Source: Erythrocercus mccallii
Taxonomy: Eukaryota > Chordata > Aves > Passeriformes > Dicruridae
DNA: 64,000 nucleotides
Direction of reading: 5' to 3'
NCBI GenBank assembly: GCA_013397435.1
Contig: VZRG01001051.1
Coordinates: 137,060 to 201,059, forward strand
Of the stretch, positions 33,223 to 44,553 are shown piece after piece (the stretch's first letter is position 1; each line of letters begins with the position of its first letter). Under the pieces are notes generated by a model, which searched no databases, was not told where the DNA came from, and saw only the letters and a list, made by a program, of their open reading frames with translations. A program made the position numbers and the translations under genes.

Positions 33223-35984
33223 TTGCTGTTGGGGGAAGGACTGAACCCTGTGTAAGAGAAGGAAGGGAGAGGATTCTCTTCTCTTCAGGGGAATGGGGAT
33301 GCCCTTCCCTGGGATGCTCCAGGAGATGCCTGTTTTAGTCCCATTCTTCAGTCTACCCCTTCTTAAAAGTGATTAAACTGATGAAATGTGCTTATAACTG
33401 CTGTTATCAAAAGCAACAATTTATGTTTGTTGCAATGCCGCTTGCTGCTACGAGCAGAGTTTTACTANAGGATTTTATTCAGATTTTACTTTGATTGTTT
33501 AAATTTAATTTTTTTTATTGGAAAATAAGCGACTGATAAGACATCCAGCTCCATGGATGAGTACAAAATCCCTAGGTCTCTTCCAAAGCAACAGTGGGAA
33601 GGCATTCCCAGGGCTGACACCTTTTGGGATCTCCTCAGCCCTTGCACTGGTGCAGGCTCAGGCTGCTCTGCAATCCATAAAACCCTTTGGGCTGAGTGCA
33701 GGCATCCCTGAATTCCCTGGCACTGCTCCGGCGCCTGTCCGAGGGAGGGGATCTCTCTTTGTCACCGTAATTACATCTAAGCTGAGCCTCTGCAAAACAA
33801 AGTGATGTCAGGACCCGTCCATCACGCTTTTCCAGTAAAAGTAAATACAAGACACTTCCCTTCTGCCTCTCTATATGTTGGAATATGCTCGGGGAAAAAA
33901 AAAAACCAACATAAATCTTGTTTTGAGATGATTGTTATGGATACTTGTTTTCAGTAATGCTCCGAAGCACCACCTGTTCCTGAGGTCACTGCTGCCAGTG
34001 AAATGCACACGAGCCCTGGCGAGGGGATATCAGCAGCCTTGCTCCAGCGGGAAAACCACTGGAGACAGTAAATGATCTCGGAATCTGATTTTATCTCACT
34101 CCTGCATTTATATCACAGCCCTCATTTTGCAGTTGTAGGAAGCTAAGGGCGACCTGGGGAAACGTGACAGCGCTGACGACAAATGTGTGAGAGAATTCCC
34201 TCAGCTAATTGGTGCCCTGTGACTTTTCCAGCGGGAGCAGCCTCGCAGGCGCTGAAGGAAACAGAGACAAAGCCCTGCTATCATCTGCTGTAAACTGAGC
34301 TGAGCCTGCTGAGGCACCCGGAGCTCTGCTGATTTATTGTGGCAGCTGAGGGGATGGAGCTGGGAATTCTTCGTGGTTTTAATAATTTAGGACGATGGTC
34401 TGACCAGCAGGGACAAACGAATAGAGAGGAGGTTTGTAGTGAGGGGGTTTGGATCCCTGGGGAAGGCTCCTGGAAGGGGAGGAACCCCCCCCAGTGCCCG
34501 GGATGCTGGGGGACCCTGCCAGCTCCAAAGCTCTGGGATTGGGGCAGCTGGAGAGAACTTTGGAGAGGCCACTTATAATCCCTCAGTTAATACACCCTAG
34601 GGATAAAGAAATCCCTGAATTTGCAGGAATTCTTTTAGTACTTTTGGGTCGGTCCTGCCTTGCTCATCTCCTCTGGAGTTCAGCCTCTGGACGAGGCACA
34701 AATATTCCATCCACCCCCTCCAGAGATCCATTGACTTTGATCCAAATCCAACTGCAAACCTCCATGAGCACTCATTTCATGGCAGCCAACACTTCTCAGC
34801 ACCACTCCTTACCCTCTGAGAGCCTCCTGGTTACTCACAGCATCCCTGGGGATCACACTGGGACTGCCTGGAACCGATGGGATGTAGGGATTGCTGAGAC
34901 ATCCCAGCCATTTCCAAACCTGTTGCAATATGAAAAGGTTGCGTTCCAAACTTTAAATTGTTTCACTTCTAAATATCCGTTTCAGCCCTGCTACGATGAT
35001 AGAAATTCTATAAAGAGGGCAAATAGATCCAGAAATCCAGCAGGGCTTTTCTTTAAATTGGTAAGCATATCAGTGTCTTTTGCTGTTTGGAGGCCTTTTG
35101 ACCTTGTAAATGTTGCCAATTAGAAACTGGCAATTTCCTTGTTAATATTTTTAATATTAACAACGGGTTATTGCTAAATTATAAATATTAATTAGAATCT
35201 CTTCCATTGTCCATTAATGTTAATTGATGTTTTGTGGCTTTCGTTCTTTGTTTAAAATATTGGTTATTCTAGCGCAGGCCTCAGTCCATGGTCTAATGAT
35301 AATCATGCTTTCCAAACATTAAGAAAATGTTTAATATTTAACTTCTGTCTCTTTTTTCGGCTAATTTTTTGTTTCCTTTTGTAAGGCAGCTGAGATGCAG
35401 TTTGGGACAGGTCAGTTGAAGTTTTTCATCTCTGATTTAGGAACGTCAGAAATATTTGCAAAAATAATAACTCCCAAGTGAAGCCCCTTGTTCCCCAGAT
35501 CAGCTTCCAGGGAAAGAAAGAAGTGCAAACAAAGCTTGCCATTCCATGGGGGGATTTTTTTTTTTTGTTTTCCTGGGTCTCAACTCTTCCCTGAAGCAAC
35601 AGAAATGGGGGAAAGGATCCTGAAGCTTCTTGACATTTGTAAATTCGCTCTTATTCATCTTCCGATCTCAGATTTCTCAGCTGGATGACAAATGTGTGTC
35701 ATCCATGGAGTTCTGTTTTTTAGATGTCTCCATTTATTGGATGCTCCGGGGTGTTTGGATTCAACTGGAACTTGCAGCTTGTCTATGTTTTATTTGCATA
35801 ATAAGGCTCTGAATGACAGAGCAGCTCCAGCCAGACGTGTTGGCTCCAAACGCTGCAATTGAAGCTGGGACTGTTTTGCAAGAGTGAAAAAAGAATGAGA
35901 CTGAGAGAGAGAGAGTCTGATCACGTGTGGAAAAGTTACAGGAGGGAAACACCATCCTGAGACAGAAGATTCCTGGGATGATGA
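33223..35984. other. unique noncoding sequence; one ambiguous base
   Basis: A single N is at 33468. 33740-33840 and 34000-34330 are repeat-free with CpG-containing words. 35160-35400 is strongly AT-rich with many TTAAT/ATTA words. The longest frame in non-repeat sequence, 224 codons at 34449-35123 on plus, lies here but is unrecognised. Confidence 0.45.
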
Positions 35985-36102
35985 TTTCCAGGCCAGGTTG
36001 GATGGGGATTGGAGTAACCTGGGATGCTGGGAGGTGTCCCTTCTTTGTAGGTCCATTCCCACTCAGAATAGCCCATTATTCAATAATTCTATGATTCTAT
36101 GA
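35985..36102 (+). mobile_element. CR1 LINE 3' end, short, with tail
   Basis: GGCCAGGTTGGATGGGGATTGG and GGGAGGTGTCCC are followed by decayed 3' sequence and a clear ATTCTATGATTCTATGA tail at 36086-36102. Confidence 0.85.
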
Positions 36103-37954
36103 AGTGCCTCTTATCCTTAGAAAAAGAAAAAAAGGTAAAAGGAGAGCCAGAGCTTCACATTCCAGCCCCAATCCATGTTTTCATGCTCTGTGCAGTCCTG
36201 TGGCAACACCTCGCCCTTCTCATCTCCCCTCCTGCCCGCCCCAGTTCTCCAACAGCAGCAGGGGACGGCCCTTCCCTAAAAAATCAGCACTCATGCATCA
36301 TGTACTCACTCATATATACATAAATAGAGTATAAAATACAGCATAAAATATAATATATAGCATTTAACTCAGATGGATGTGGTTTCAACTGACATGTGCA
36401 ACCGGACGTGCCTATGTGGAGAATATTTTTCTATGTTCATTTCTAATTTCTCTATTCTATGTTATCTATTATTCTCTAGTTCCATGTTAATTTCTAATTT
36501 CTCCTTTCCAAAATCCTTCATTTTTCTCCTTAAGAACCAGCCTGTGGTAATTCTGTCAGGAACCTTTGGAATGCTGCACATTTGCCCACAATGTCCCCGG
36601 GATCCTGCATGGAATGGGTGGTTAAAGTGGTGTTTTGTGCCCTTCCAAACCCAGTTCCTGAGATTCCCTTAGAGAAGCAGCTTCAGCCTGTGCAAGGTGA
36701 ATTGCAGAGACAAACACCAGTGTTTAAGTTGCAGCATTAGTTGTTCCAGCATGTGCAGTTCCCATTTTTTTTCCAGGCTGTGCTGGCTGGAATCCTCTCC
36801 AAGCAGAGACTCGAGATCCCTGGGTTGGTAGTGCAGGAATGTGGCATCAATTTCCCTTTCTCCACATATTTCTGAATGCATATCTGTAAACAAGAACTTG
36901 GCAAACACTGTGTGCAGACGTGGAGAGCACTGAGCTTTGAAGCATCTTTGATATTCCAAAAGTTAATCCAGAGCCAATCAGGGCTTCGGGGTGATGATTT
37001 ACAGATTTATTGAGCTGTGCACTTTTATTTCTGAAATCACGCTTTTCAATCCTCGTCAGGTGAGTTCTGCACTTGTGCCATTGCTGATAATGGAGCCTGT
37101 TGTATAAAAACACATCAGTAGAATAAAAGATTTTATTTACATTCTCCAATCCTAAAGGTTATTGATTGTAACCATGGCCGTGTCAGGCAGTGCATTTTTA
37201 GATGATTACTTCATACCTCAGGTGATGTGATGCACCATAAAGATGATGGATGGTGATTTGCGCTTCCAGGACCTTCCAAGTGAAGCCTGAATAATCCCTG
37301 TGGGTTTTTTTTTTTCACCCTTACAGCAATATCAAAACTGTTGGCCTTCTCCTGAAACAACAGGATCTGCCTGACTATCCCTTAAGTGCTGCCTCACCCA
37401 ATTCCTAATAATGACATTTATTTCCCATTGATTAAATTCCCTCTGGTGTAGCTCCTGCAGGCAGAGCAGTGTGTGAGCAGACATTATGAAGTTAGTAAAC
37501 ACTATAAAGTGTGAAAGCATTTGCTGCAGGAGCTGTAGTCTAAACATTCCAGGAGAAAGCAGGATTCCAGCTCTAGTCTTGGCTTTGCCTCTGAATATGA
37601 TTGTAACCTTGGGCAAAGCTCTTCAGTTTGCCTCTCCTTAGTTGATTTAATTTGTGTAGCAGGATAATGAGACTTAGCAAGTCTCATCCTTTTTTTAATT
37701 ATTTTTTTTTTCTGGGATGGTGGTGGGGAGAGGGTGGAGGGATGAGAAGCTGGCTGGAGAATGGAGTGGGGAACAGAGCAGGGCAGAAGGAGGGATCCAC
37801 ACATCCCTGCTGGATAAAAGTGAGGCTGAGTCTTCACTGAGTTGTGCTGCTCAGCCCTGTGCTTGAGGCTTCCTTGAAGAGGAAAATCTGTGTAACACCA
37901 GAGAGGTGCTGCCATGAGCTGAGCTGCTGGGAAAGCTTGAGGGAAATAATATCC
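36103..37954. other. unique noncoding sequence, no gene seen
   Basis: 36310-36370 is a low-complexity AT stretch. 37714-37741 has four G-runs of three or more next to poly-T and could form a quadruplex. Frames up to 137 codons are unrecognised and overlap on both strands. Confidence 0.5.
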
Positions 37955-38201
37955 CCAGGATGAGAGGAAATGGCCTCAGGCTGTGCCAGGGGAGGTTTAG
38001 ATTGGATACTGGGAGCAGTTTCCTCACTCAAAGGATGGTCAGGCATTGGCACAGCTGCCCAGAGAAGAGGTGGGGTGACCATCCCTGGAGTTGCTCAGAC
38101 CCAACGTACAGGTGTCCCTTGGGTGGCAGTGCTGGGGAATGGTGGGACCCACTGATCTCAGAGGGCTTTTCCAACCTCCACCATTCCGTGGTTCTCTGAT
38201 G
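37955..38201 (+). mobile_element. CR1 LINE 3' end, about 250 bp
   Basis: It begins in the end of ORF2 (GAGGAAATGGCCTCAGGCTG, GGGGAGGTTTAGATTGG), continues through TTGGCACAGCTGCCCAGAG and ends GAGGGCTTTTCCAACCTCC. This is the subtype ending in TTTTCCAACCT. Confidence 0.88.
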
Positions 38202-39867
38202 TAGCGTTACGCTGAGCTCCAATCCAGGACCTTCACTCCCTCTCCTTGAAATCACTTTATTTCTTTTACATGAACACGAAACTATTTTCTCCAAGAAATC
38301 CAGTGAACTCTGACTTTAGGATGTGTCTGCCTCTCTGCTTCCCACCTGGCTCTTTTTCTCTCTGTTTTCTTGTCCCCACTGGGAGATTCACAGACATTAA
38401 AGCAATTAAAGGCTTATTTCATTTCCCAATCCATCTCCTGGCAGAAGCTGCCCTGTTCCCCACTGTGCAGGTACGAGGGCTCTTGCCCAGACATGTTTTA
38501 AAGAGTGGGGATTAACTGCTTACTTGGGAGCGTGTTTGAAGCTGAAACCTTTCACTGTCAGGAAGTTGTTCTTCAAATTCAACCTGAATTATCTCTCTTA
38601 ATTGAATCACACCACTCCCTCCCAGCTATGCCCAGTGAGCTGCACTAAATCTTTCCATTCTTTCTGTTTACATCCTTCACGTGTGTGTTGACGGATATGT
38701 TGCCCATAGGTATTGCTTGGCTTCACTATGTGTATTTAATTGAAATGCTTCTAATTATTCCTCCCAAATCCACCTCTGTGGCCCCTGCTTTGTTTTTCTT
38801 TTACTTTTTCTGTGTCTGGTTTGCAGCGGCTTGTTGGTTAAAATGATTTGCAAAAGTGTTTGCAGTGCTCAAGTTTTGGGAAAACTGGAGCAAGAGAAGG
38901 AGGCCACATCAACGTGAACAAATCATTAATTTTCTAAATTCTTGCAGAGCTTTGGTGTTTGTGTGAAATTAATTATCCTACTTGTGTTCTCCTAATCTTC
39001 TGGCTTGTCTGTGGGTTGTCACTGGGAGTGTTTATGGGCTAAAACCGAAGGCTTCCACTGCAAGTTTTCAACGTGGGTTGGAATCTCTCTCCCAACACAG
39101 CCTGAACCTCTGCCATCCTCCAGCATTAGCCACAGCACCAGCCTGTTCATGTTCAGCTCAGTTTTGATCTCATATTCCTTTTTCCTCTTTGCCTAGAGGA
39201 GGATCTAGAAAGGTTTCCCTGCTGCAGCCTGAAGCCAATTAGCAGAAGATTTCTTTCACTGGCACTATTCAGCCACTCTGTACCTTCCATTGGTTTCACC
39301 AATGGATATCAGAGGGAAGCTGGAGAGCTGGAAATCATCATCCCAGGAAGGATATCAGAGGGAAGCTGGAGAGCTGGGATCAAGGCTTTGTGGAACTCAG
39401 CACAACTTCTCCTGCAGTTCTAGCACATCTCAGAGTCCCAGAGGCAGGAAATTAGAGATGAATATTAGGCAGGATGAATAAAACGTTACCAATCCTGGTA
39501 GGGAAATAAAAATTAGGGACCAAATGCTCTGCAAGCTCATCCAGTTTGTGTTTATGCTTTGATGCCTTTGGTTGTACATGGATGTCTGGGATGGTTTAAA
39601 AGGGAAACCTCTGGCCAGGAAAATGAGGGGAGCGTTGTGTTGCACCAAATAATTGTTTTCCCTGCAGACTGACATGCAGAGCTCCCAACCCTCAGTAAAA
39701 CCCACACAGGCTGGTTGTTACCTCTGCTTGTTTTGGACAGCACCTGGCCAGAATCCCAAAACACGGCCAGTGCAATTCCCTCCTGTCTGCTCTGTCCATA
39801 AATGGATCCTACTGGAGATGGAGGCACGAGGCAGGAGCCTGAGGCTTGGGCTGGGGGAAGGCAATTG
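38202..39867. other. unique noncoding sequence, one small tandem repeat
   Basis: No CR1. A 46-bp-period direct repeat lies at 39304-39377 (listed). Frames are under 110 codons and unrecognised. Confidence 0.5.
39304..39377. repeat. direct repeat, period 46 bp
   Basis: A 28-base word beginning GGATATCAGAGGGAAGCTGG at 39304 recurs exactly at 39350, separated by an unrelated 18-base spacer. Confidence 0.9.
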
Positions 39868-40170
39868 TCGTGGAATCCCAAAATGTTTGCATTGGAAGGG
39901 ACCTTGACAATTATCCAGTGGCACCCCTGCCATAGGGACAGCTTCCACTACCCCAGGGTGCTCCAAGCCCCATCCAGCCTGGCCTTGGACAATTCCAGGG
40001 ATCCAGGGGCAGCCACAGCTCCTCTGGGCACCCTGTGTTTCAGTTTTATTATTAGGAGATAACAGTTCCAAAAATGATCCTTTAAGATTTCCAGGTATAA
40101 TGTTTCTCCTACAACCAGAGCAATGGAATACCAGACACAGAAATACTCCACACTAGGATAAAATATCCTA
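39868..40170 (-). mobile_element. composite retroposon: CR1 3' end plus shared non-CR1 head
   Basis: 39868-40037 is an antisense CR1 3' end (GGAATCCCAAAATG, GGGATCCAGGGGCAGCCACAG). It then passes into about 130 bases (40038-40170) that are not CR1 but match the reverse complement of the head of the element at 55930. The junction with CR1 falls at the same place in both. The head lacks an obvious pol III A or B box. Confidence 0.8.
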
Positions 40171-40306
40171 GCACAAGAAAGTGGGGATTTTAAAAGGAAA
40201 TTCTAATGCCTTCTTATATATATTATTATTATTTTATTTTTTTTAATAATCCAGTGACACAATCTCATTTAATGCACACAGGGTGGGAGTAGCTCCTGTT
40301 TTGGTG

Positions 40307-40585
40307 TCATGGAATGGTTTGGGTTGGAAGGGACCTCAAGAATCATTCAGTGCCACTCCCAGCCATGGGCAGGGACAACTTCCACTGTCCCAGGCTGCTC
40401 CAAGCCCTGTCCAGCCTGGCCTTGGACACTGCCAGGGATCCAGGGGCAGCCACAGCTGCTCTGGGCAACCTCTGCCAGGGCCTCCCCACCCTCCCAGGGC
40501 AGAATTTCCCCTCAATATCCCACCTAACCCTGCCCTCTGGCAGTAGGAAGCCATTCCCTGTCTCCTTTCACTACAAGACCTCCCT
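40307..40585 (-). mobile_element. CR1 LINE 3' end, antisense, about 280 bp
   Basis: TCATGGAATGGTTTGGGTTG, TCCAAGCCCTGTCCAGCC and GGGATCCAGGGGCAGCCACAG appear in order. It ends in CCCTGTCTCCTTTCACTACA. Same orientation as the composite element 140 bases to its left. Confidence 0.9.
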
Positions 40586-41421
40586 ATATTACGCAGAACA
40601 AAATATTATTGACTGGAATAGCAATTTCACTGGGAAAAATATATTTACTGTTGAATAAAATAATTATTTCAAATAAACTCCTAAGTAAATAATTAAACCC
40701 CCAGATTCTGGTCTAATTTAAATTTGAGAACATTAAAAACCTCAAGCAAGCTCAAAAAAAATTGTCTGAAATCTCCCACACCTGGCAACTCAGGAGTGGA
40801 GTTGAAAAGTTGTGATTCTTTCTTTTTAATTTTATTTCATTCTTATTCTGAAGGAATTCCCCAACTTCCCAACTTTCAGATCTTCTCTTCCCAAGCTGGC
40901 AGCTGCCAGGCACTGGGGTCCTGCCATCCTCCCCTTGCGCTCTGCAGCAAAGCCCAGGAAGGACCCAGTGCTGGAGCTCCAGGGGTTAAAGGAACTGAAC
41001 TTGTCAAGATATTTTTGCGTCGTCTGGAGGAGTTGTTTGTTGTGTCGTGGGTGCTGCAGGGTATCAGTCACTTTGAAGGAGAGGATGTCCAGGCAGCCCC
41101 ACAGCCAGACAGTGACTGGCACTGCCAGTAAATCATTGTGTCAAGGCTTGGGCTCTGCAGCAGCGCCACGGGAATTGTGTGATTGTTTGGAAGGAACTGG
41201 AGCGTTTGGGATTTATCAGCTCGCAATGAAATGATCAATTAGGGCTCCTTAATGGCACTCAGCGGTGCTTTGGACAGGAGGAATCAGACCTGCCTGACTC
41301 TGGGGGGGTTCACAGGGCAGCAGAGCCTCCCTCAGTTTTATGTGGAGCAGCGGTGCCCTTGGTGCTCTGGGGTATTTTTGGTACAAAGCAGGGGAAGGAA
41401 AATGTTTTTCCAGGTACTTAG
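40586..41421. other. unique noncoding sequence, no gene seen
   Basis: AT-rich at first (40600-40760), then mixed. A 135-codon plus frame (40724-41131) opposes 96- and 99-codon frames. None is recognised. Confidence 0.5.
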
Positions 41422-41816
41422 GAAGGATGAGAGATTTGGGATTGTTCAGCCTGGAGAACAAAAGGCTCTGGGGTGACCTTAGAGCTCCTTCCAGTACCTA
41501 AAGGGGCTCCAGGAGAGCTGGAGAGGGACTGGAGACAAGGCAGGGAGGGACAGGACACAGGGAATGGCTCCCACTGCCAGAGGGCAGGGCTGGATGGGAG
41601 ATTGGGAATTGGGAACTCCTGGCTGGGAGGGTGAGGAGGTGCTGGAATTCACAGATTTGCTGTGGCTGCCTCTGGATCCCTGGCATTGTCCAAGGCCAGG
41701 CTGGACACTGGGGCTTGGAGCACCCTGGGATAGTGGAAGGTGTCCCTGCCCATGGCAGGGGTGGCACTGGATAATCCTTAGTGTCCCTTCCAAGCCAGTG
41801 CAGTTTAGGATTCTGT
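41422..41816 (+). mobile_element. CR1 LINE 3' part, about 395 bp
   Basis: It starts in late ORF2, where GATTTGGGATTGTTCAGCC precedes CTGGAGAACAAAAGGCTCTG (CR1 consensus LGLFSLEKRRL, decayed). It continues through ACAGGACACAGGGAATGG and ends with CCCTTCCAAGCCAGTG. An internal stretch (about 41575-41650) differs from the other copies. Confidence 0.9.
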
Positions 41817-43690
41817 CATTAAAGTTCTGCCTGGGTAGGCTCTGAAATGCCACATCCCAAAGGAACCAGGGACTGGATGCTTTACCCCCATGTATATCAG
41901 GGTTTAACTTTCTAGTTCTTCTCAGACAGTTCTTTAGCAAAGTATGAACACGTGGGTTATCACTTGACCTCCAGATGGCAAAGAGCTAGTTCAGTTCTAG
42001 GCATAAAATCTAAAATTTAAAATCTGACATTCAGTGCATTCAGAAATGTAACATTTTTCAATGATAAAGCCAATTTAAAGACCCAAATACTTCTGTTAGT
42101 TTGCAGATAATGTGGTCTGTAAGGAACCTGAACAACATTAAGGGGCCAGGCCCTACTTTAAAGACAAAAAGCCTGGAATTTGTTAGGGACGAAGGAGGAA
42201 AGCAATGGAGTTGGACTTTGATGATCCTTGTGGGTCCCTTCTAATCAGGATATTCCATGATTCCATAGGTGACAGATGTGAGGAGTGGCTCAGGCCACCC
42301 CTATTTCCATCACCCTTGACACTGAGCCCACAGATCTTTTATTTTTTTGCAGATAACTTTAGAAGTGCTGTTTTCCTTTCTGCTGCCTGATACCCCATGA
42401 GCTCTTCCCCTCAAAAAACTGAAAAAAATCCCAATCCCAAACCCAAAACAACAAAACAATCCTCAGGGAGAAGCCAGCAGGAAGATTTCTGCCCTTGGGA
42501 GACGCCCCACAAGAACACCTGGAAAGCCTCTTTTGTTTTTCCCTGGACTTTTTCTTATCTGTGCCGTTCCTCAATCTCGTTTTTCTTTCATCTTCTGCTG
42601 TTCACCTCAGGTTCCTCCCACCCCCTCTGCTCCTTCCTGGGAGCCTTTCCTTGCCATTGATTCGCAGAGCCATGCCAAGGAGTTTTGACACGGGGAGGGA
42701 GCGCAGATGCCTCGGAGATGCTGCGGAGACGGGAGCTGGGGGGATCCTCGTGCCTGCCTTGGGTAACCCTGGCTCAGTCGTTGAGGTGCCACTCACCCCA
42801 GCTAATTGTGCCCCAGCTCAACGGCAGAGCCTCCCCTGGCGCCTCCTTTAAATAATTTGGATGTGTATCCATTCATCCCTCTGTGTTTCATCTCCTCTCC
42901 TTCCTTGTGCCTATTTGTTTATTTGTCCTCGGGGCTCCCAGCTCCCTGTGGTAAAAACCAGCCACTTCCTGCATGGCAGGTAATATGGAAATGGGGGCTG
43001 CTTTTCCTTTCAAATTAATTCAGTGGTATTTTCATTTGATTTTTCGAAAATAGAAGTAAAAGATTCCTAAAGGTGCCTAGGAAAATCTCAGAGTAACTCC
43101 AGAGTAGTTTAAAGCTGCAAATTGGGGATTTTTTTGGGCATCAGCAGCCTGAATTTGACCTTCCAAGCAGGGATCTTTAAGTGACCAGGGAGTTTCTGAA
43201 AGGCTGAGGTATTGTTCCCTTCCCAGGGTGAAAATCCTTGGGAATCCTGTGCCACCTGACTTGTGTCCTGGTGTTTCTCCTGTGCTGTCCGATGTGTCAC
43301 ATCCCAGTGCAGCCCAGTGTGTGACCACACAGGGCTCTTGGTGACAAGGAATGCTTTTCCCAAGGCTCATGGGGGAGCCAAAATCACAGAGCAGGTTGTT
43401 TCCCATGCCACTTGGGCCTGGCAGAAGGAGCTCCTCTGCCTTTCTTAGTTTTTACAGCATAACTTGATTGCTCTGCTTTAGTTACCTGAATGTCAAATTT
43501 TAGTTGAGGTATGGAATAATTTCTGCTGATTCTCCACTTTTTCCTATCTTGGAAAATCCATCTTGGGTTTCTTTCTGCTGTTCATTCCGCTAATCCATTT
43601 GTCACTGCTTAGAAACTCCTGGTACTGTAAGGATTGCTCTTTTTAAGGGGGTGAAATATATTTGTCTTTCTCATAAGCTGAGACAAAAAT
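41817..43690. other. unique noncoding sequence plus a tiny CR1 end
   Basis: Contains the CR1 end at 42206-42267 (listed). 42650-42850 has a modest CpG enrichment. Overlapping frames of 85-118 codons on both strands are unrecognised. Confidence 0.5.
42206..42267 (+). mobile_element. CR1 LINE extreme 3' end
   Basis: GGAGTTGGACTTTGATGATC, TTGTGGGTCCCTTCTAATCA and ATATTCCATGATTCCAT give the last 60 bases of a CR1 with a minimal tail. Confidence 0.85.
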
Positions 43691-43829
43691 CAGAGAATCA
43701 GAGAGTCCCAGACTGGCTGGGTCAAAGGATCCTCAAAGCTCATCTTGTTCCACCCCCTGCCGTGGGTAGGGACACCTGGGTGTCCAAGGGTGTGGGTGAA
43801 GATGGGTCAGTGGAATTTTTCCCCATCAG
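43691..43829 (-). mobile_element. CR1 LINE 3' end, antisense, short and decayed
   Basis: CAGAGAATCAGAGAGTCCCAG, AAAGCTCATCTTGTTCCACC and GGTGGGTAGGGACACC-like words are recognisable. The rest has diverged. Confidence 0.75.
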
Positions 43830-44553
43830 ATGATGTCTTTTCTGTGCACTGAACACTATTTAGAGACACCTGAGTTGCAATAACAGGCAGGGCTTGGCTG
43901 AGATGTGCTGGAGCAGGTCAGGTCAGCCCCGTGGGCTGCCCGGGCTAAAGGAATGTCACTGCTGCAGCTCGTCCCCTGAGGAAGAAAAGGTCCTGCTTTC
44001 TTCCCCTTCTCTTCCTCCCTCTACCTTCCCTGCTCCAGCCCTTGTCAGATCCTTCTCTTGTGGTTTTAACCTGGCAGAGAACTCTTTTCTTCAGAGTTCT
44101 CCACTGGCTCGTGCGCTGACCTGGTTCATGGGAGAGGTCCAGCAGGCTGCAGGGAAGGGAGGGAAGGGGAGGATTGGCAGCTCTGAGCTTCAGCAGCACA
44201 AATCTGCTGGATCAGCTTTGCTCCTACAGCCCAGCAGGACTCCCCAGCTGAGGAAGGAGCAATTCCTGCTTGTTGCTTCTGGGACTTGAGCTTGCGTCCC
44301 AACATTTTGTGATGTAGAATCCTTTGCACAGGTTGGTGCTGGGGGTCTGTGACACCCAGGAAATACCCCGGTGCTCCACCTGGGAGCTCCTGGGACACAG
44401 AATTTTAAACCAGAGCACCAGAGGAGCAATTAAAAACTCACCTTCTGTTGCCTCATTAGTTCGTTTGAACCTGCACTGTTGCGCGGTCTGACAACACGAA
44501 GGGTCTCTGCACGCCGAAGCGCAGCGTTCATCTGCTGGCAGCTCCAACATCCG
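43830..44553. other. unique noncoding sequence, no gene seen
   Basis: No repeat is visible. 44470-44540 carries a small cluster of CpGs just left of the duplicated block. A 131-codon plus frame and a 144-codon minus frame are unrecognised. Confidence 0.5.
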
